Assembly (NCBI GenBank): GCA_946482365.1
Contig: CAMLQY010000006.1
Span: forward strand, 1-64,000
DNA from: an uncultured Actinomycetes bacterium
Lineage (GTDB): Bacteria > Actinomycetota > Thermoleophilia > Solirubrobacterales > 70-9
Reading direction: 5' to 3'
DNA: 64,000 bases
Shown: piece by piece, positions 32,125 through 40,814 of the stretch
Layout of the letters: each line of letters begins with the position of its first letter
Position numbering within the stretch: the first letter of the stretch is position 1
The notes under the pieces: model-generated
Databases searched by the model: none
What the model saw: the letters and a program-made list of their open reading frames with translations, nothing else
What the model was told of the DNA's origin: nothing
Position numbers and translations under genes: made by a program

Positions 32125-33200
32125 CCGGTCAGCGCCCCGCGCTTGGACTCGATCGACTCGAGCATGTCGTTCCAGGACTTGACGAAGGCATCCTTGCCCT
32201 CCTGCTGGAGCCGCTCGGCCAGGGCCTCGACGTCGACCCCCGCCTTGGCGAACTCGGCGAGCACCTCCTCGCAGTCGCCGCCGTCGGCGGGCACCAGCTC
32301 CCCCACCTCGCCGTGGTCGGCGAAGGCGTGCAGGGTCGGCTCGGGCATCGTGTTGACCGTGTAGGGGGAGGCGAAGCCCTCGACGTAGAGGACGTCGGAG
32401 GCGTCGGGGTCCTTGGTCCCGGTGCTCGCCCAGAGCAGCCGCTGCGGCCGCGCCCCCTCGTTCATCAGCCGCTGCACCCGCGGCGAGTCGAGCAGCTCGC
32501 GGTAGGCGCGGTAGGCGCGGAAGCCGATCGCCAGGCCGAGCCGGTTGCGCAGCTCGTCGGGCACCTGGTCGGTCACGGCGACGTCCCAGCGGCTCATGAA
32601 GATCGAGGCGACCGAGGGCACGTCGGGGTCGAGGCCGGCCTCGATCCGCCGTTCGATCCCCTTCATGTAGGCGTCGGCGGCGGCCAGGTGGTGCTCGCTG
32701 GAGAAGAGCAGGGTGACGTTGATCGGGATCCCGGCGAAGATCGACTCCTCGATCGCCGGCAGGCCCGCGGGGGTGCCCGGGATCTTCACGTAGAGGTTGT
32801 CGCGCTCGGCCCGGCCGTGCAGCTGCGCCGCCTGCTCGGTCGTCGCCGCGGTGTCGTCGGCGAGCTTCGGCGAGACCTCGAGCGAGCAGAAGCCGTCGAG
32901 GCCGGCGGTGCGCTCGTGCACGCCGCGGAAGAGCTCGGTCGCGTCGCGCAGGTCGGCGATCGCCAGCTCGAAGAAGACCTCCTCGGGCTCGTGCCCGTTC
33001 TGGCTCAGCTCGATGATGTGCTGGTCGTAGGCGTCGCCGCCGGAGATCGCCTTGTCGAAGATCGTCGGGTTGGAGGTGAGGCCGGTGACCGATAGGTCCC
33101 TGATGTAGCCCTCGAGCGTGCCATCGGCCAGCATCGTGCGGGTGATGTTGTCGAGCCAGAGGCTCTGTCCGATGTCGTGCAGCTTCGCGGTCGGCTTCAT
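32121..33200 (-). CDS. tal: Transaldolase
   Basis: 359 aa, ATG at 33200 overlapping the tkt stop (ATGA). The motifs are [17 protein letters not shown], the Schiff-base lysine in [17 protein letters not shown], and [11 protein letters not shown] and [11 protein letters not shown]. It transfers a dihydroxyacetone unit between sugar phosphates in the non-oxidative pentose phosphate pathway. The length matches actinobacterial Tal of about 360-370 aa. Confidence 0.95.
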   Translation of the reverse strand: MKPTAKLHDIGQSLWLDNITRTMLADGTLEGYIRDLSVTGLTSNPTIFDKAISGGDAYDQHIIELSQNGHEPEEVFFELAIADLRDATELFRGVHERTAGLDGFCSLEVSPKLADDTAATTEQAAQLHGRAERDNLYVKIPGTPAGLPAIEESIFAGIPINVTLLFSSEHHLAAADAYMKGIERRIEAGLDPDVPSVASIFMSRWDVAVTDQVPDELRNRLGLAIGFRAYRAYRELLDSPRVQRLMNEGARPQRLLWASTGTKDPDASDVLYVEGFASPYTVNTMPEPTLHAFADHGEVGELVPADGGDCEEVLAEFAKAGVDVEALAERLQQEGKDAFVKSWNDMLESIESKRGALTG

Positions 33201-35236
33201 GAGAGCAGCTCCTTTGCGGCTTCGGCCACCCGGTCTCCGGTGAAGCCGAACTTGTCTTGTACGTCCTTCAGCGGTGCCGAGGTGCCGAAGGTGTGCATCC
33301 CGATCTTGATGCCGTCGGACCCAACGTAGCGGTCCCAGCCCATCGTCGATGCCTCCTCGACAGAGACGCGGGCGGTGACGGCGGGCGGCAGGACCTCGTC
33401 GCGGTAGGCCTGCTCCTGGCGGTCGAAGAGCTCCCAGCAGGGCAGGCTGACGACACGCGAGCGGACGCCCTCCCCGCTCAGCTCCTCATGGGCGGAGAGC
33501 GCCAGCGCCACCTCGCTGCCGGTGGCGATCAGGATCACCTCGGGATCGCCCCCCTCGGCGCCGGCGAGCACGTAGCCGCCGCGGCGCAGCCCCTCGGCCG
33601 GGGCGTACCGCCCGCGGTCGAGCACCGGCACGTCCTGGCGGGTGAGCACGAGCGCCACCGGCTGGTGCGTGCGGTCGAGCGCCACCCGCCAGGCCTCGGC
33701 GACCTCGTTGGCGTCGGCGGGGCGGATCACGTCGAGGCCGGGGATCGCGCGCAGCGAGGCGAGCTGCTCGACCGGCTGGTGGGTCGGGCCGTCCTCGCCG
33801 AGGCCGATCGAGTCATGGGTGAAGACGTGGACCACCGGCAGCTCCATCAGCGCCGAGAGGCGGATCGCCGGCCGCGCGTAGTCGGAGAAGGTGAGGTAGG
33901 TCGACCAGAGCGGGCGCAGCTTGGAGAGCGAGAGCCCGTTGGAGATCGCCGCCGCCTCGTGCTCGCGGATGCCGTAGTGGAGCTGGCGGCCGTCGTAGGC
34001 GCCGGGCTCGAAATCCGCGGCGCCGTCGAAGGTCAGCCGCACCGAGGTCGAGTCGGTGAGGTCGGCGGAGCCGGCCAGCAGCCAGGGGAGGCGCTCGCCG
34101 ATCGCGTTCTCGACCCGCTGGGAGGCCTTGCGAGTGGCGATCCCCTTCTCGTCGGCGTCGAAGGTGGGAATGGCGGCGTCCCAGCCCGGGGGCAGCGCGC
34201 GCCGCTGCTGCGCCGTGATCTCGGCGGCAAGCTCGGGCTCCCGCGCGGCGTACTCGGCGAACCCGGCCTCCCACTTGGCGCGCAGCTCGGCGCCACGCTT
34301 GCCGACGCCTTCGGCGAAGCGCTCGCGGACGCCGTCGGGGACGAGGAACCGGGCGTCCTCGGGCCAGCCGTAGGCGCGCTTGGTCTCGCGCACCTCCTCC
34401 TCGCCCAGCGGCTCGCCGTGGGCGGCCGGGGTGTCGACCTTGTGCGGCGCCCCCCAGCCGATGTGGCTGTCGACGACGATCAGCGTCGGCCGTCCCCCCT
34501 CCTCCCTGAACCCCTCGAAGGCGGCGGCGATCAAGCCGGTGTCGTTGGCGTCGCCGACCCGGGCGACGTTCCAGCCGTAGCCGGCGAAGCGGGCCGGCAC
34601 GTCGTCGTCGTAGGCGATCCCGGTCCGGCCGTCGATCGTGATGTGGTTGTTGTCGTAGACCCAGCAGAGGTTGTCGAGCTTCAGGTGGCCGGCGATCGAG
34701 GCGGCTTCGCCGGAGACTCCCTCCATCAGGCAGCCGTCGCCGGCGATCGCGTAGACGTCGAAGTCGAAGAGCCCGGCGCCGTAGCGGGCGGCCTGCCACT
34801 TGGAGGCGATCGCCATCCCGACCGAGGTGGCGACGCCCTGGCCCAGCGGCCCGGTCGTCGTCTCGACGCCGGAGGTCCAGCGGTACTCGGGGTGGCCGGG
34901 GGCGCGCGAGTCGAGCTGGCGGAAGCTCTCGATGTCCTCGAGCGAGACGGCCGGGTTGCCGACGACCTCGTAGTCGGGGTCGACGGCCCGCACGCCGGCG
35001 AGGTGGAGCAGCGCGTAGAGCAGCATCGAGGCGTGGCCGGCGGAGAGGACGAAGCGGTCGCGGCCGGGCCAGACCGGGTCGGCGGGGTCGAAGCGGAGAA
35101 AGCGCTGCCAGAGCGTGTAGGCGACCGGGGCCAGCGCCATCGGCGTTCCCGGGTGCCCCGAGTTGGCCTTCTGGATCGCGTCGATCGCGAGGGTGCGAAT
35201 CGTGTCGATGGCGAGCTGGTCGAGGTCGCGCTCCAT
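33197..35236 (-). CDS. tkt: Transketolase
   Basis: 679 aa, ATG at 35236, ten bases after the kinase gene. Thiamine-diphosphate motifs are seen: [17 protein letters not shown] at the start, [24 protein letters not shown] GDG...N region with [10 protein letters not shown], and the pyrimidine domain with [20 protein letters not shown]. The C-terminal domain ends in [19 protein letters not shown]. It moves two-carbon units between ketoses and aldoses. It is co-transcribed with tal and pgi. Confidence 0.95.
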   Translation of the reverse strand: MERDLDQLAIDTIRTLAIDAIQKANSGHPGTPMALAPVAYTLWQRFLRFDPADPVWPGRDRFVLSAGHASMLLYALLHLAGVRAVDPDYEVVGNPAVSLEDIESFRQLDSRAPGHPEYRWTSGVETTTGPLGQGVATSVGMAIASKWQAARYGAGLFDFDVYAIAGDGCLMEGVSGEAASIAGHLKLDNLCWVYDNNHITIDGRTGIAYDDDVPARFAGYGWNVARVGDANDTGLIAAAFEGFREEGGRPTLIVVDSHIGWGAPHKVDTPAAHGEPLGEEEVRETKRAYGWPEDARFLVPDGVRERFAEGVGKRGAELRAKWEAGFAEYAAREPELAAEITAQQRRALPPGWDAAIPTFDADEKGIATRKASQRVENAIGERLPWLLAGSADLTDSTSVRLTFDGAADFEPGAYDGRQLHYGIREHEAAAISNGLSLSKLRPLWSTYLTFSDYARPAIRLSALMELPVVHVFTHDSIGLGEDGPTHQPVEQLASLRAIPGLDVIRPADANEVAEAWRVALDRTHQPVALVLTRQDVPVLDRGRYAPAEGLRRGGYVLAGAEGGDPEVILIATGSEVALALSAHEELSGEGVRSRVVSLPCWELFDRQEQAYRDEVLPPAVTARVSVEEASTMGWDRYVGSDGIKIGMHTFGTSAPLKDVQDKFGFTGDRVAEAAKELLS

Positions 35237-35246
35237 CTACTCGATC

Positions 35247-37046
35247 CTATTCAGGGTCGATGCGGGTGATCGTGCCGTCGCTGTTGCTTGCGACCCACAC
35301 TGCGTTTGTGCCAACTGCTATTGCGCCGGGGTCGAGGGGGACGCCGATCGGGTCGCCGACGAGCTGGCCGCTCTCGATGTCGATCCGGCTGACCGTCGCC
35401 TCGGCCGTGCTGGCGACCCAGACGGTGGTGGTGCCGGCGTCGATCCCGCCGGGGCGGGCGCCGATCGGGAAGGGGTCGCCGAGGATCGCGCGAATCGACG
35501 GGTCCACCCGGGTGACCGTGCCGGAGCGGCTGTTGGCAACCCACACGAGCCCGCCTCCGGTAGTGATCCCGGCGGGCCCGCGGCCGACGCGGATCGGCGC
35601 GTCGGCGCTTGCCGTTGCGAGGTCGATGCGGCGAACGGTCCCGGCGCTGGCGTTGCTGACCCAGACCGCGCCGGCGCCCGCCGCCAGGCGCAACGGAGCC
35701 GCGCGGGGCGGGATCCCGCGCTCGGCCGGACGGTTCGTCGCCGCCTCTATCGCGCTGACGCCGGCGCCCGCCTCATCGGCGACCCAGAGCCGGCCGCCGG
35801 CGAAGACGACCGCGCCGGGCCTGCCGCCGATATCGATCCGGGCGACCGGGCGGCCGCTCGAATCGGTTCGCACGACGGTGCCGGTGCGCGGGTTGGAGAC
35901 CCAGACCGAGCCGGCCCCGATCGCCACCCCCGACACGCCCTTGCCGAGCCGCGTCCTCGATCGCACCTCGCGGCTGTCGGGGTCGAGCGCGGTCAGCGTG
36001 CCCTCCCGCGCGCTCGTCACCCAAACCGTCCTCGGGCCGACGGCGAGGCGCAGGGGCGGCTCGGCGACTTCGACCGGGGAGGAGACCGAGACGCCGTCGC
36101 CGCCCAGCAGGGCGATGGCGAAGACAACGGAGCCGGCGACGACCGCGACCCCCGCCCCCAGCCACTGCCTGGCGCGGCGCGAGAGCCCGGGCCGACGGCG
36201 TTTCCCCGAGCCGCCGATGCGCAGCGTGCGCGGCTCGGGCCCGGCGGAGAGGACCCTGGTCTTCGCCGGCCTCGCGCCCTGGCGCTCACGGGCCGCGGCG
36301 ATCAGCTCGCTCGCGCTCGGGTAGCGGTCGGCCGGGTCCCTGGCAACCGCTCGCTCGATCACGGCGTCGATCCCCGTGGGCAGCTCCGGCTCGGCGTCGG
36401 CGTCCTTGCGCGCGTAGGGGGCGATCCCCGTTAGCGCCTCGTAGAGGACGCAGCCGAGCGAGTAGACGTCGGCCGCGGGCCCCACCTTCTCTCCCCGCCA
36501 CTGCTCGGGCGGCATGTATTCGACCGTGCCGACGATCGAGGCGCCGCTGCCGGCATCGGTCCCTTCGATCGCCTTGGCCAGGCCGAAGTCCGAGAGGTAG
36601 GCGCGGTCCCCTTCGACCAGGATGTTGTGCGGCTTGACGTCGCGGTGGACGATGCCGGCGGCGTGGGCGGCGTCGAGGGCGGCGGCGACCTGCTCGAGCA
36701 GGCGGATCGCACGCCCGGCCTCCAGCGGCCCCTCGCGCTCGATCAGGCTCCGCAGGTCCCCGCCCTCGACCAGGCGCATGGCGACGATCAGCTCGCCGTC
36801 CTCCTCGCGGGCGTCGTAGACGGGGACGACGCCCGGGTGGTCGAGCCGGGCCGCAAGGCGCGACTCGCGCAGGAACCGCTCGCGGAACCCGGCCTGGCCG
36901 GCGAGCTCGCGGGAGATCACCTTCAGCGCGACGGGCCGTTCCAGCGCCACCTGGGTCGCCCGGTAGACGACCCCCATGCCGCCGCGCGCGATCAGCGAAT
37001 CGATCCGGTAGCCGGCGAGCGTCGAACCGATTGAAGGCTCCCCCAC
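35247..37046 (-). CDS. Membrane Ser/Thr protein kinase with extracellular beta-propeller
   Basis: 599 aa, GTG at 37046. The kinase domain is complete: glycine loop ARGGMGVVY, Lys42 (ALKVI), HRDVKPHN (H134-D136), SDFGLAKA (DFG 153-155) and the APE-like MPPEQW. A basic linker, one membrane helix near residues 290-310 and a propeller of YncE/NHL type follow (repeated VWVSN.., .GTV.RID blades, LRLAVGPRTVWVTS). It is PknB/PknD-like in layout, a sensor outside and a kinase inside. It is ten bases ahead of tkt and first in the run, suggesting that it is co-expressed with, and perhaps acts on, the carbon enzymes; that is inference. Confidence 0.88.
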   Translation of the reverse strand: MGEPSIGSTLAGYRIDSLIARGGMGVVYRATQVALERPVALKVISRELAGQAGFRERFLRESRLAARLDHPGVVPVYDAREEDGELIVAMRLVEGGDLRSLIEREGPLEAGRAIRLLEQVAAALDAAHAAGIVHRDVKPHNILVEGDRAYLSDFGLAKAIEGTDAGSGASIVGTVEYMPPEQWRGEKVGPAADVYSLGCVLYEALTGIAPYARKDADAEPELPTGIDAVIERAVARDPADRYPSASELIAAARERQGARPAKTRVLSAGPEPRTLRIGGSGKRRRPGLSRRARQWLGAGVAVVAGSVVFAIALLGGDGVSVSSPVEVAEPPLRLAVGPRTVWVTSAREGTLTALDPDSREVRSRTRLGKGVSGVAIGAGSVWVSNPRTGTVVRTDSSGRPVARIDIGGRPGAVVFAGGRLWVADEAGAGVSAIEAATNRPAERGIPPRAAPLRLAAGAGAVWVSNASAGTVRRIDLATASADAPIRVGRGPAGITTGGGLVWVANSRSGTVTRVDPSIRAILGDPFPIGARPGGIDAGTTTVWVASTAEATVSRIDIESGQLVGDPIGVPLDPGAIAVGTNAVWVASNSDGTITRIDPE

Positions 37047-37072
37047 GTGGCGGTTATACCGCCGCGCAACGA

Positions 37073-37106
37073 CGAAGGGCCCCCTCCGCGAGGAGGAGGC
37101 CCTTCG
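37073..37106. terminator. 15-bp hairpin between the TolB-like and kinase genes
   Basis: CGAAGGGCCCCCTCC (37073-37087) and GGAGGAGGCCCTTCG (37092-37106) pair with one mismatch around GCGA. It follows the minus-strand gene ending at 37157 and precedes the kinase start. A second weaker hairpin (CCGGGGGG/CCCCCCGG) lies at about 37115-37142. Confidence 0.7.
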
Positions 37107-37156
37107 AGCTGGAGCCGGGGGGAGTCCTTGCGAGCCCCCCGGAGAACCGGATGGGC

Positions 37157-38221
37157 TCAGCGCCTCACCGGCTGCCAGGCCATGACGGGGCCGATCGTCG
37201 ACGCGACCGAGCCGCTTTCCAGGCTGAAGCCTTCCGCGAGCTCCGAGCTGCGGCGGCTGGAGACGTCGATCGCCGAGAGCGACTCGGCGTCCTCGGTCGC
37301 CACGAAGGCGGCGACGCTGCGGCCGTCGGAGGAGAAGACGGCATTGGTCTTGGAGCCGTCGGCGACCTGGCTGAGCTTGCGCGCCCGGCCGCGGCCGATC
37401 CGCTTCACCCAGAGGCCCTGGTCGCGGCGGAAGAGGACCGTCTTGCCGTTCGGAGCCACGTCTTCGACGAAGGCCGAGCCGACGCCGCGAACGAGGGGCC
37501 GCAGCTTGGTCGAGTCCAGGCGCACCGTGTAGACGTCGGCGTAGGCGGCGGGCCCGGGCTCGCCCTCACCGCGGCTGAAGACGATTCCGCCCGTGAAAAA
37601 GCGGGGCGAGAACTCGTCGTAGCGGTAGGTGAGCGTGACGCGCTTCAGGCCTGTGCCTGAGGGCCGCACCGTGTAGACGTCGTCATTGAAGCCGCCGTCA
37701 TGCCGGGGCATGCTGCGCACGAAGGCGATCAGCCGGCCGTCCGGGGAGAAGGTGGCGTCGTGCACGTCTTCGACGAACGACGCGACGTCGTGCAGGCCGG
37801 TGCCGTCCAGCCGGACGGTATAGAGGTCACGTGGCCTCTCAACACCCGCAGCGTGCCGCTCGAAGACGAGGTAGCGACCGCTGGGCGCGAACTGCGGCCG
37901 GCCGTCGACCTCGGAGCCGGCGGTGAGGGCGCGCTGGCCGCTGCCGTCGGCGCGCATCACCCAGACGTCCCCGTCGCGGACGAAGGCGATCATGCGACCG
38001 TCTGCGGAGAAGTCGGGTTGGCTGTCGGCCGGATTTTCGGTCAGCTGGTTGAGATGCCCAGCGCGGGCGGCGTAGAGGCCCCCCTCGGCGGTAACGCCTT
38101 CGGAGCCGGCGATCGCCTGAGAGAAGACGACAGCGCCCGAAGAAGCGGCGGCGGCGCTCCCGGCCGGAAACAGCGCCAGGGCGAGGACGGTGAGCAGGAA
38201 CTCGAGCGAACGGTTGAGCAT
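37157..38221 (-). CDS. Secreted TolB-like beta-propeller protein
   Basis: 354 aa from ATG 38221 with AGGGGAG just upstream; longer frames are antisense to the FHA gene. The signal peptide is MLNRSLEFLLTVLALALFPA to SAAAAS. The body is made of TolB/WD40-like blades (QPDFSADGRMIAFVRDGDVW, HDATFSPDGRLIAFVRS, KTNAVFSSDGRSVAAFV). In Gram-negatives TolB works with Tol-Pal, but here only the fold is recognisable and no Tol partner exists. An exported sensor or scaffold role is possible. A hairpin terminator follows. Confidence 0.8.
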   Translation of the reverse strand: MLNRSLEFLLTVLALALFPAGSAAAASSGAVVFSQAIAGSEGVTAEGGLYAARAGHLNQLTENPADSQPDFSADGRMIAFVRDGDVWVMRADGSGQRALTAGSEVDGRPQFAPSGRYLVFERHAAGVERPRDLYTVRLDGTGLHDVASFVEDVHDATFSPDGRLIAFVRSMPRHDGGFNDDVYTVRPSGTGLKRVTLTYRYDEFSPRFFTGGIVFSRGEGEPGPAAYADVYTVRLDSTKLRPLVRGVGSAFVEDVAPNGKTVLFRRDQGLWVKRIGRGRARKLSQVADGSKTNAVFSSDGRSVAAFVATEDAESLSAIDVSSRRSSELAEGFSLESGSVASTIGPVMAWQPVRR

Positions 38222-38319
38222 CGGACTCCCCTTTCGGTGGATTGCACTTGCACCACCGATGCTCGAACACAGCGCCGTACGCGCAAACGACAGCGGCGTC
38301 CCCAACCGGGCCACGTTTG

Positions 38320-38340
38320 GCCCGTCTCGGGCCGACGGGC
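38320..38340 (-). terminator. Hairpin after the FHA gene
   Basis: GCCCGTC and GACGGGC pair around TCGGGCC directly after the FHA stop (38341-38343). An overlapping alternative (GGGCC 38308-38312 with GGCCC 38319-38323) exists. It isolates the FHA gene from the TolB-like gene. Confidence 0.5.
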
Positions 38341-38922
38341 TCAGCGATCGAGGCCGAGCTCGATTATGCGGGCTGCGATCAGGCGGGGGCGGTCGCGGCC
38401 GGCGTCGCCCGGGACCTCGAGCTTGGCCGCGAGCGCGTCGAGGCGGCGCTGGGCGGTTCGCTCGCTGACGTGCAGCGCCTCGGCGAGCTCCGCGCGGGTG
38501 GCGGGACGGCCGGCGAAGGCGCCCTCGCTGCGGTAGGGAGCGACGAGCGCCACTGCGGTTTCCCTCTCCTCTTCGTTGAGCGAAACCGAGGGCGCGGCAG
38601 CGGCGACGGTGCCCCCGGCGCGGCCGGGAACCGGGTCGGAGATTTCGAGGCGCCGGCCCCCGATCGTGAGCGTGTCGCCGTCGCGCAGGCGCCGCGGCCG
38701 GTCGAGCGGCTCGCCGTTCAGGGCCGTCCCGTTGCGGCTGTCGAGGTCGGTGGCCATCAGCGCGCCGCCCCGGTTCTCGATCTCGAGGTGGTTCCAGGAG
38801 ACCGCCTCGTCGTCGATCGGGACGTCGGCCTCCGGGTCGCGCCCGATCACGGTCTTCCCGGGCGGCAACGCCACGGACCGCGGCGCGCCGTCCTCCCCGG
38901 TCAGCCAGATCCGCGCGTCCAT
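38341..38922 (-). CDS. FHA-domain protein with C-terminal HTH-like segment
   Basis: 193 aa from ATG 38922. Residues of about 20-90 are a forkhead-associated domain: KTVIGRDPEADVPI, then VSWNHLEIE (the S/N-H core) and DLDSRNGTALNGE, which binds phosphothreonine. The C-terminus (RAELAEALHVSERTAQRRLD) reads like a winged helix-turn-helix. A phospho-dependent regulator is suggested, and the Ser/Thr kinase about 1.3 kb downstream on the same strand is an obvious candidate partner. The direct link is unproven. Confidence 0.82.
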   Translation of the reverse strand: MDARIWLTGEDGAPRSVALPPGKTVIGRDPEADVPIDDEAVSWNHLEIENRGGALMATDLDSRNGTALNGEPLDRPRRLRDGDTLTIGGRRLEISDPVPGRAGGTVAAAAPSVSLNEEERETAVALVAPYRSEGAFAGRPATRAELAEALHVSERTAQRRLDALAAKLEVPGDAGRDRPRLIAARIIELGLDR

Positions 38923-38944
38923 CCACCGCGAGCATAGACCCTCT

Positions 38945-38990
38945 GGGTGCAACGCTTTTGACGCCATATAGACATCAAAGACGTTGCACC
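38945..38990. repeat. Imperfect palindrome, GGGTGCAACG family, copy 2
   Basis: It starts GGGTGCAACGCTTTTG and ends CAAAGACGTTGCACC around ATATA, with a few mismatched pairs. It matches the 27308-27354 palindrome but lies between divergent genes (FHA and rpiA), where a terminator is not expected. That supports a dispersed repeat family. Confidence 0.8.
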
Positions 38991-39012
38991 GACAAGGTAG
39001 AGTGGCCGCCTC

Positions 39013-39663
39013 TTGAGCGCCGCCAACGACGAGAAGCGGATCGCGGCCGAGGCGGCGGCGGAGCTGGTCGAGGACGGGATGACCGTGGGGCTGGGAACGG
39101 GATCGACCGTCGCCCACCTGCTGCCGGCGATCGCCGCCCGTGGGCTGAGCGGGATCCGCTGCGTGGCGACCTCGGTGGCGACCGAGGAGCAGGCACGGGG
39201 CCTGGGCATCCCGGTCGAGGAGTTCAGCACGCTGGAGCGGCTCGACATCGCGATCGACGGCACCGACCAGGTGACCCCGGACGGCTGGCTGATCAAGGGA
39301 GGGGGCGGCGCCCACCTGCGCGAGAAGATCGTCGCCGCCGCCGCCGAGCGCTTCGTCGTCATCTCCGACTCGAGCAAGCCGGTCGAGGCGCTGAGCGCTC
39401 CCGTGCCCCTTGAGCTCTTCGCCTTCGGACTCAGCTCGACCCTGGCGCGGCTCGGCCCGGAGGTCGCGCTGCGCGACGTCCCGCGCAGCCCCGACGACGG
39501 CGCGATCGCCGACTACCGCGGCGAGATCGGCGACCCGGCGGCGCTCGCCGCCCGCCTCGAGACCGACCCCGGGATCGCCGCCCACGGCCTCTTTCCGCCC
39601 TCTATGGTGAGCGAGCTGCTGGTGGGAAGCGGGGGCACAGCGACCAGGTCCACGTTCAGCTGA
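39013..39663 (+). CDS. rpiA: Ribose-5-phosphate isomerase A
   Basis: 216 aa, TTG start at 39013. The motifs are GLGTGSTVAHLL (phosphate loop), DIAIDGTDQV, LIKGGGGAHLREKIVA with the catalytic Glu, and SDSSKPVE. It interconverts ribose-5-P and ribulose-5-P in the non-oxidative branch. It is separate from, but near, the tkt-tal-pgi run and the zwf/gnd/pgl genes. The C-terminus is a few residues shorter than usual and ends with GSGGTATRSTFS. Confidence 0.9.
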   Translation: MSAANDEKRIAAEAAAELVEDGMTVGLGTGSTVAHLLPAIAARGLSGIRCVATSVATEEQARGLGIPVEEFSTLERLDIAIDGTDQVTPDGWLIKGGGGAHLREKIVAAAAERFVVISDSSKPVEALSAPVPLELFAFGLSSTLARLGPEVALRDVPRSPDDGAIADYRGEIGDPAALAARLETDPGIAAHGLFPPSMVSELLVGSGGTATRSTFS

Positions 39664-39681
39664 CCCGGTCACACCGTCAGC

Positions 39682-39718
39682 TTGACCTGAAGTGAATAGT
39701 GGTACATTTACACCACTA
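39682..39718 (+). promoter_or_regulatory. Promoter and palindromic operator of a toxin-antitoxin-like pair
   Basis: TTGACC (39682-39687) is a good -35, and TACATT (39703-39708) a fair -10 at 15 bp. TAGTGGT (39697-39703) and ACCACTA (39712-39718) form an inverted repeat across the -10 and up to the ATG at 39718. The ATG is about ten bases from the -10, so the mRNA is probably leaderless. The arrangement suits autorepression. Confidence 0.5.
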
Positions 39719-40221
39719 TGGCTTTCATCGTTCCGACTCGAGGGGGCCGATATGAGATCCGCGAGTCGCACGGCACGCCCAAGGGGCCGCGCAGCCAAAC
39801 GCTGGCTTCCTTCCGGGAGCTGACCGACGATGTAATCGAGAAGGCGCGGGAAAAGGCCGCCAAGCCACCTGGTGCCGAGGAGCTTCGGCAAGCCGCCCGT
39901 CGCGTCGGGGCCCCGGTCGCCCGCCCACCCGCCGAGCAAGCCGCGCGCGAGCTGATCGCCGAGCTCGCGAAAGGTAAGAAGCTTGATCCGGCCCTGCGGC
40001 AGATCCTGGTCGAGCTGCTTCAGAGGGGATACCGCGAGAGCGCCAACCCGTCGCCTTCACGGGAGGCCGCCCGCTCGATCGCGATGTGGATGGCGGCGAC
40101 GCCAGAGGAGCGGGGAGGGGCACTCGTTGACCTTCTCCTCCTCGCCGACGCGCTTCCATCGGGAGGGAGGAAAGGAAAGCCCCTTCGCTTCCCCCGGCTT
40201 GATTCCGGAGGCTCGTCGTGA
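39718..40221 (+). CDS. Unknown protein paired with a nucleotidyltransferase
   Basis: 167 aa from ATG 39718. It starts MAFIVPTRGGRYEIRESHGT, a short basic beta-like region (GPRSQTLASFREL), then long amphipathic helices rich in Ala/Glu/Arg (EKAREKAAKPPGAEELRQAA). It overlaps the next gene by GTGA, and the two share one promoter. The order and overlap suggest the antitoxin or regulatory half of a toxin-antitoxin-like pair; the palindrome over its promoter could be its binding site. I recognise no named family with certainty. Confidence 0.7.
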   Translation: MAFIVPTRGGRYEIRESHGTPKGPRSQTLASFRELTDDVIEKAREKAAKPPGAEELRQAARRVGAPVARPPAEQAARELIAELAKGKKLDPALRQILVELLQRGYRESANPSPSREAARSIAMWMAATPEERGGALVDLLLLADALPSGGRKGKPLRFPRLDSGGSS

Positions 40222-40814
40222 GCGCGCCCGCTGCGATCCCCGAGCCCAACGACCAGCCCAGCCTTCCGGAGAAGGTGATCGTCATCCACGAAGCATTCGG
40301 TGAAGCCAGAATCCCCTATGCGCTCGGCGGCGCACTCGCACTTGCCTACTATGCCGAGCCGCGGGCGACGATCGACATCGACGTCAACGTCTTCCTGCCG
40401 ACCGAGCGCTGGCGCGACGTGATTGACGTCCTCGACGGGCTGGGGGTCGCCTGCGACGAGCTGGATCCCGCTGCCGTGGAGCGCGACGGGCAATGCCGGT
40501 TGTGGTGGGGCGACAACCCGGTCGACCTTTTCTTCGCCTATGACGCGATCCACGACGAGATGCACAGGCAGGCCCGTCGAGTCCCGTTCGGCGGCATTAC
40601 CGTGCCGATCCTCGCGCCTGAGCACTTGACCGTCTGCAAGGCGATGTTCGACCGCCGCAAGGACTGGCTGGACATCGAGCAGATGCTGATCGCGACCGAT
40701 GACCTGGATGTCTCAGCGGTCGAAGGCTGGCTGACGCGAATGGTCGGCCCTGAGGACGCCCGCCTCCAGCACCTGCAAGAACTCAAGGTAGCGGGGTGGG
40801 AGGAGACCAACTAG
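40218..40814 (+). CDS. Nucleotidyltransferase-fold protein (AbiEii-like)
   Basis: 198 aa, GTG at 40218 overlapping the previous stop. YALGGALALAYYAEPRATID followed by IDVNVF gives the polymerase-beta-type motif (G-G then D.D), and NPVDLFFAY supplies the third acidic residue. PILAPEHLTVCKAMFDRRKDWLDIEQM matches the helical end of AbiEii/DUF6036-type proteins. Related proteins act as toxins that modify tRNA or other targets, or as accessory enzymes. The stop TAG shares CTAG with the convergent pgl gene. Confidence 0.78.
   Translation: MSAPAAIPEPNDQPSLPEKVIVIHEAFGEARIPYALGGALALAYYAEPRATIDIDVNVFLPTERWRDVIDVLDGLGVACDELDPAAVERDGQCRLWWGDNPVDLFFAYDAIHDEMHRQARRVPFGGITVPILAPEHLTVCKAMFDRRKDWLDIEQMLIATDDLDVSAVEGWLTRMVGPEDARLQHLQELKVAGWEETN

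Noticed and set aside
33257..35269. 670-aa plus-strand ORF opposite tkt
   Set aside because: Antisense to transketolase over its whole length; no recognisable motif.
37157..38935. 592-aa reading of the TolB-like gene
   Set aside because: The N-terminal 238 residues are antisense-frame sequence within the FHA gene; the signal peptide and ribosome site fix the start at 38221.
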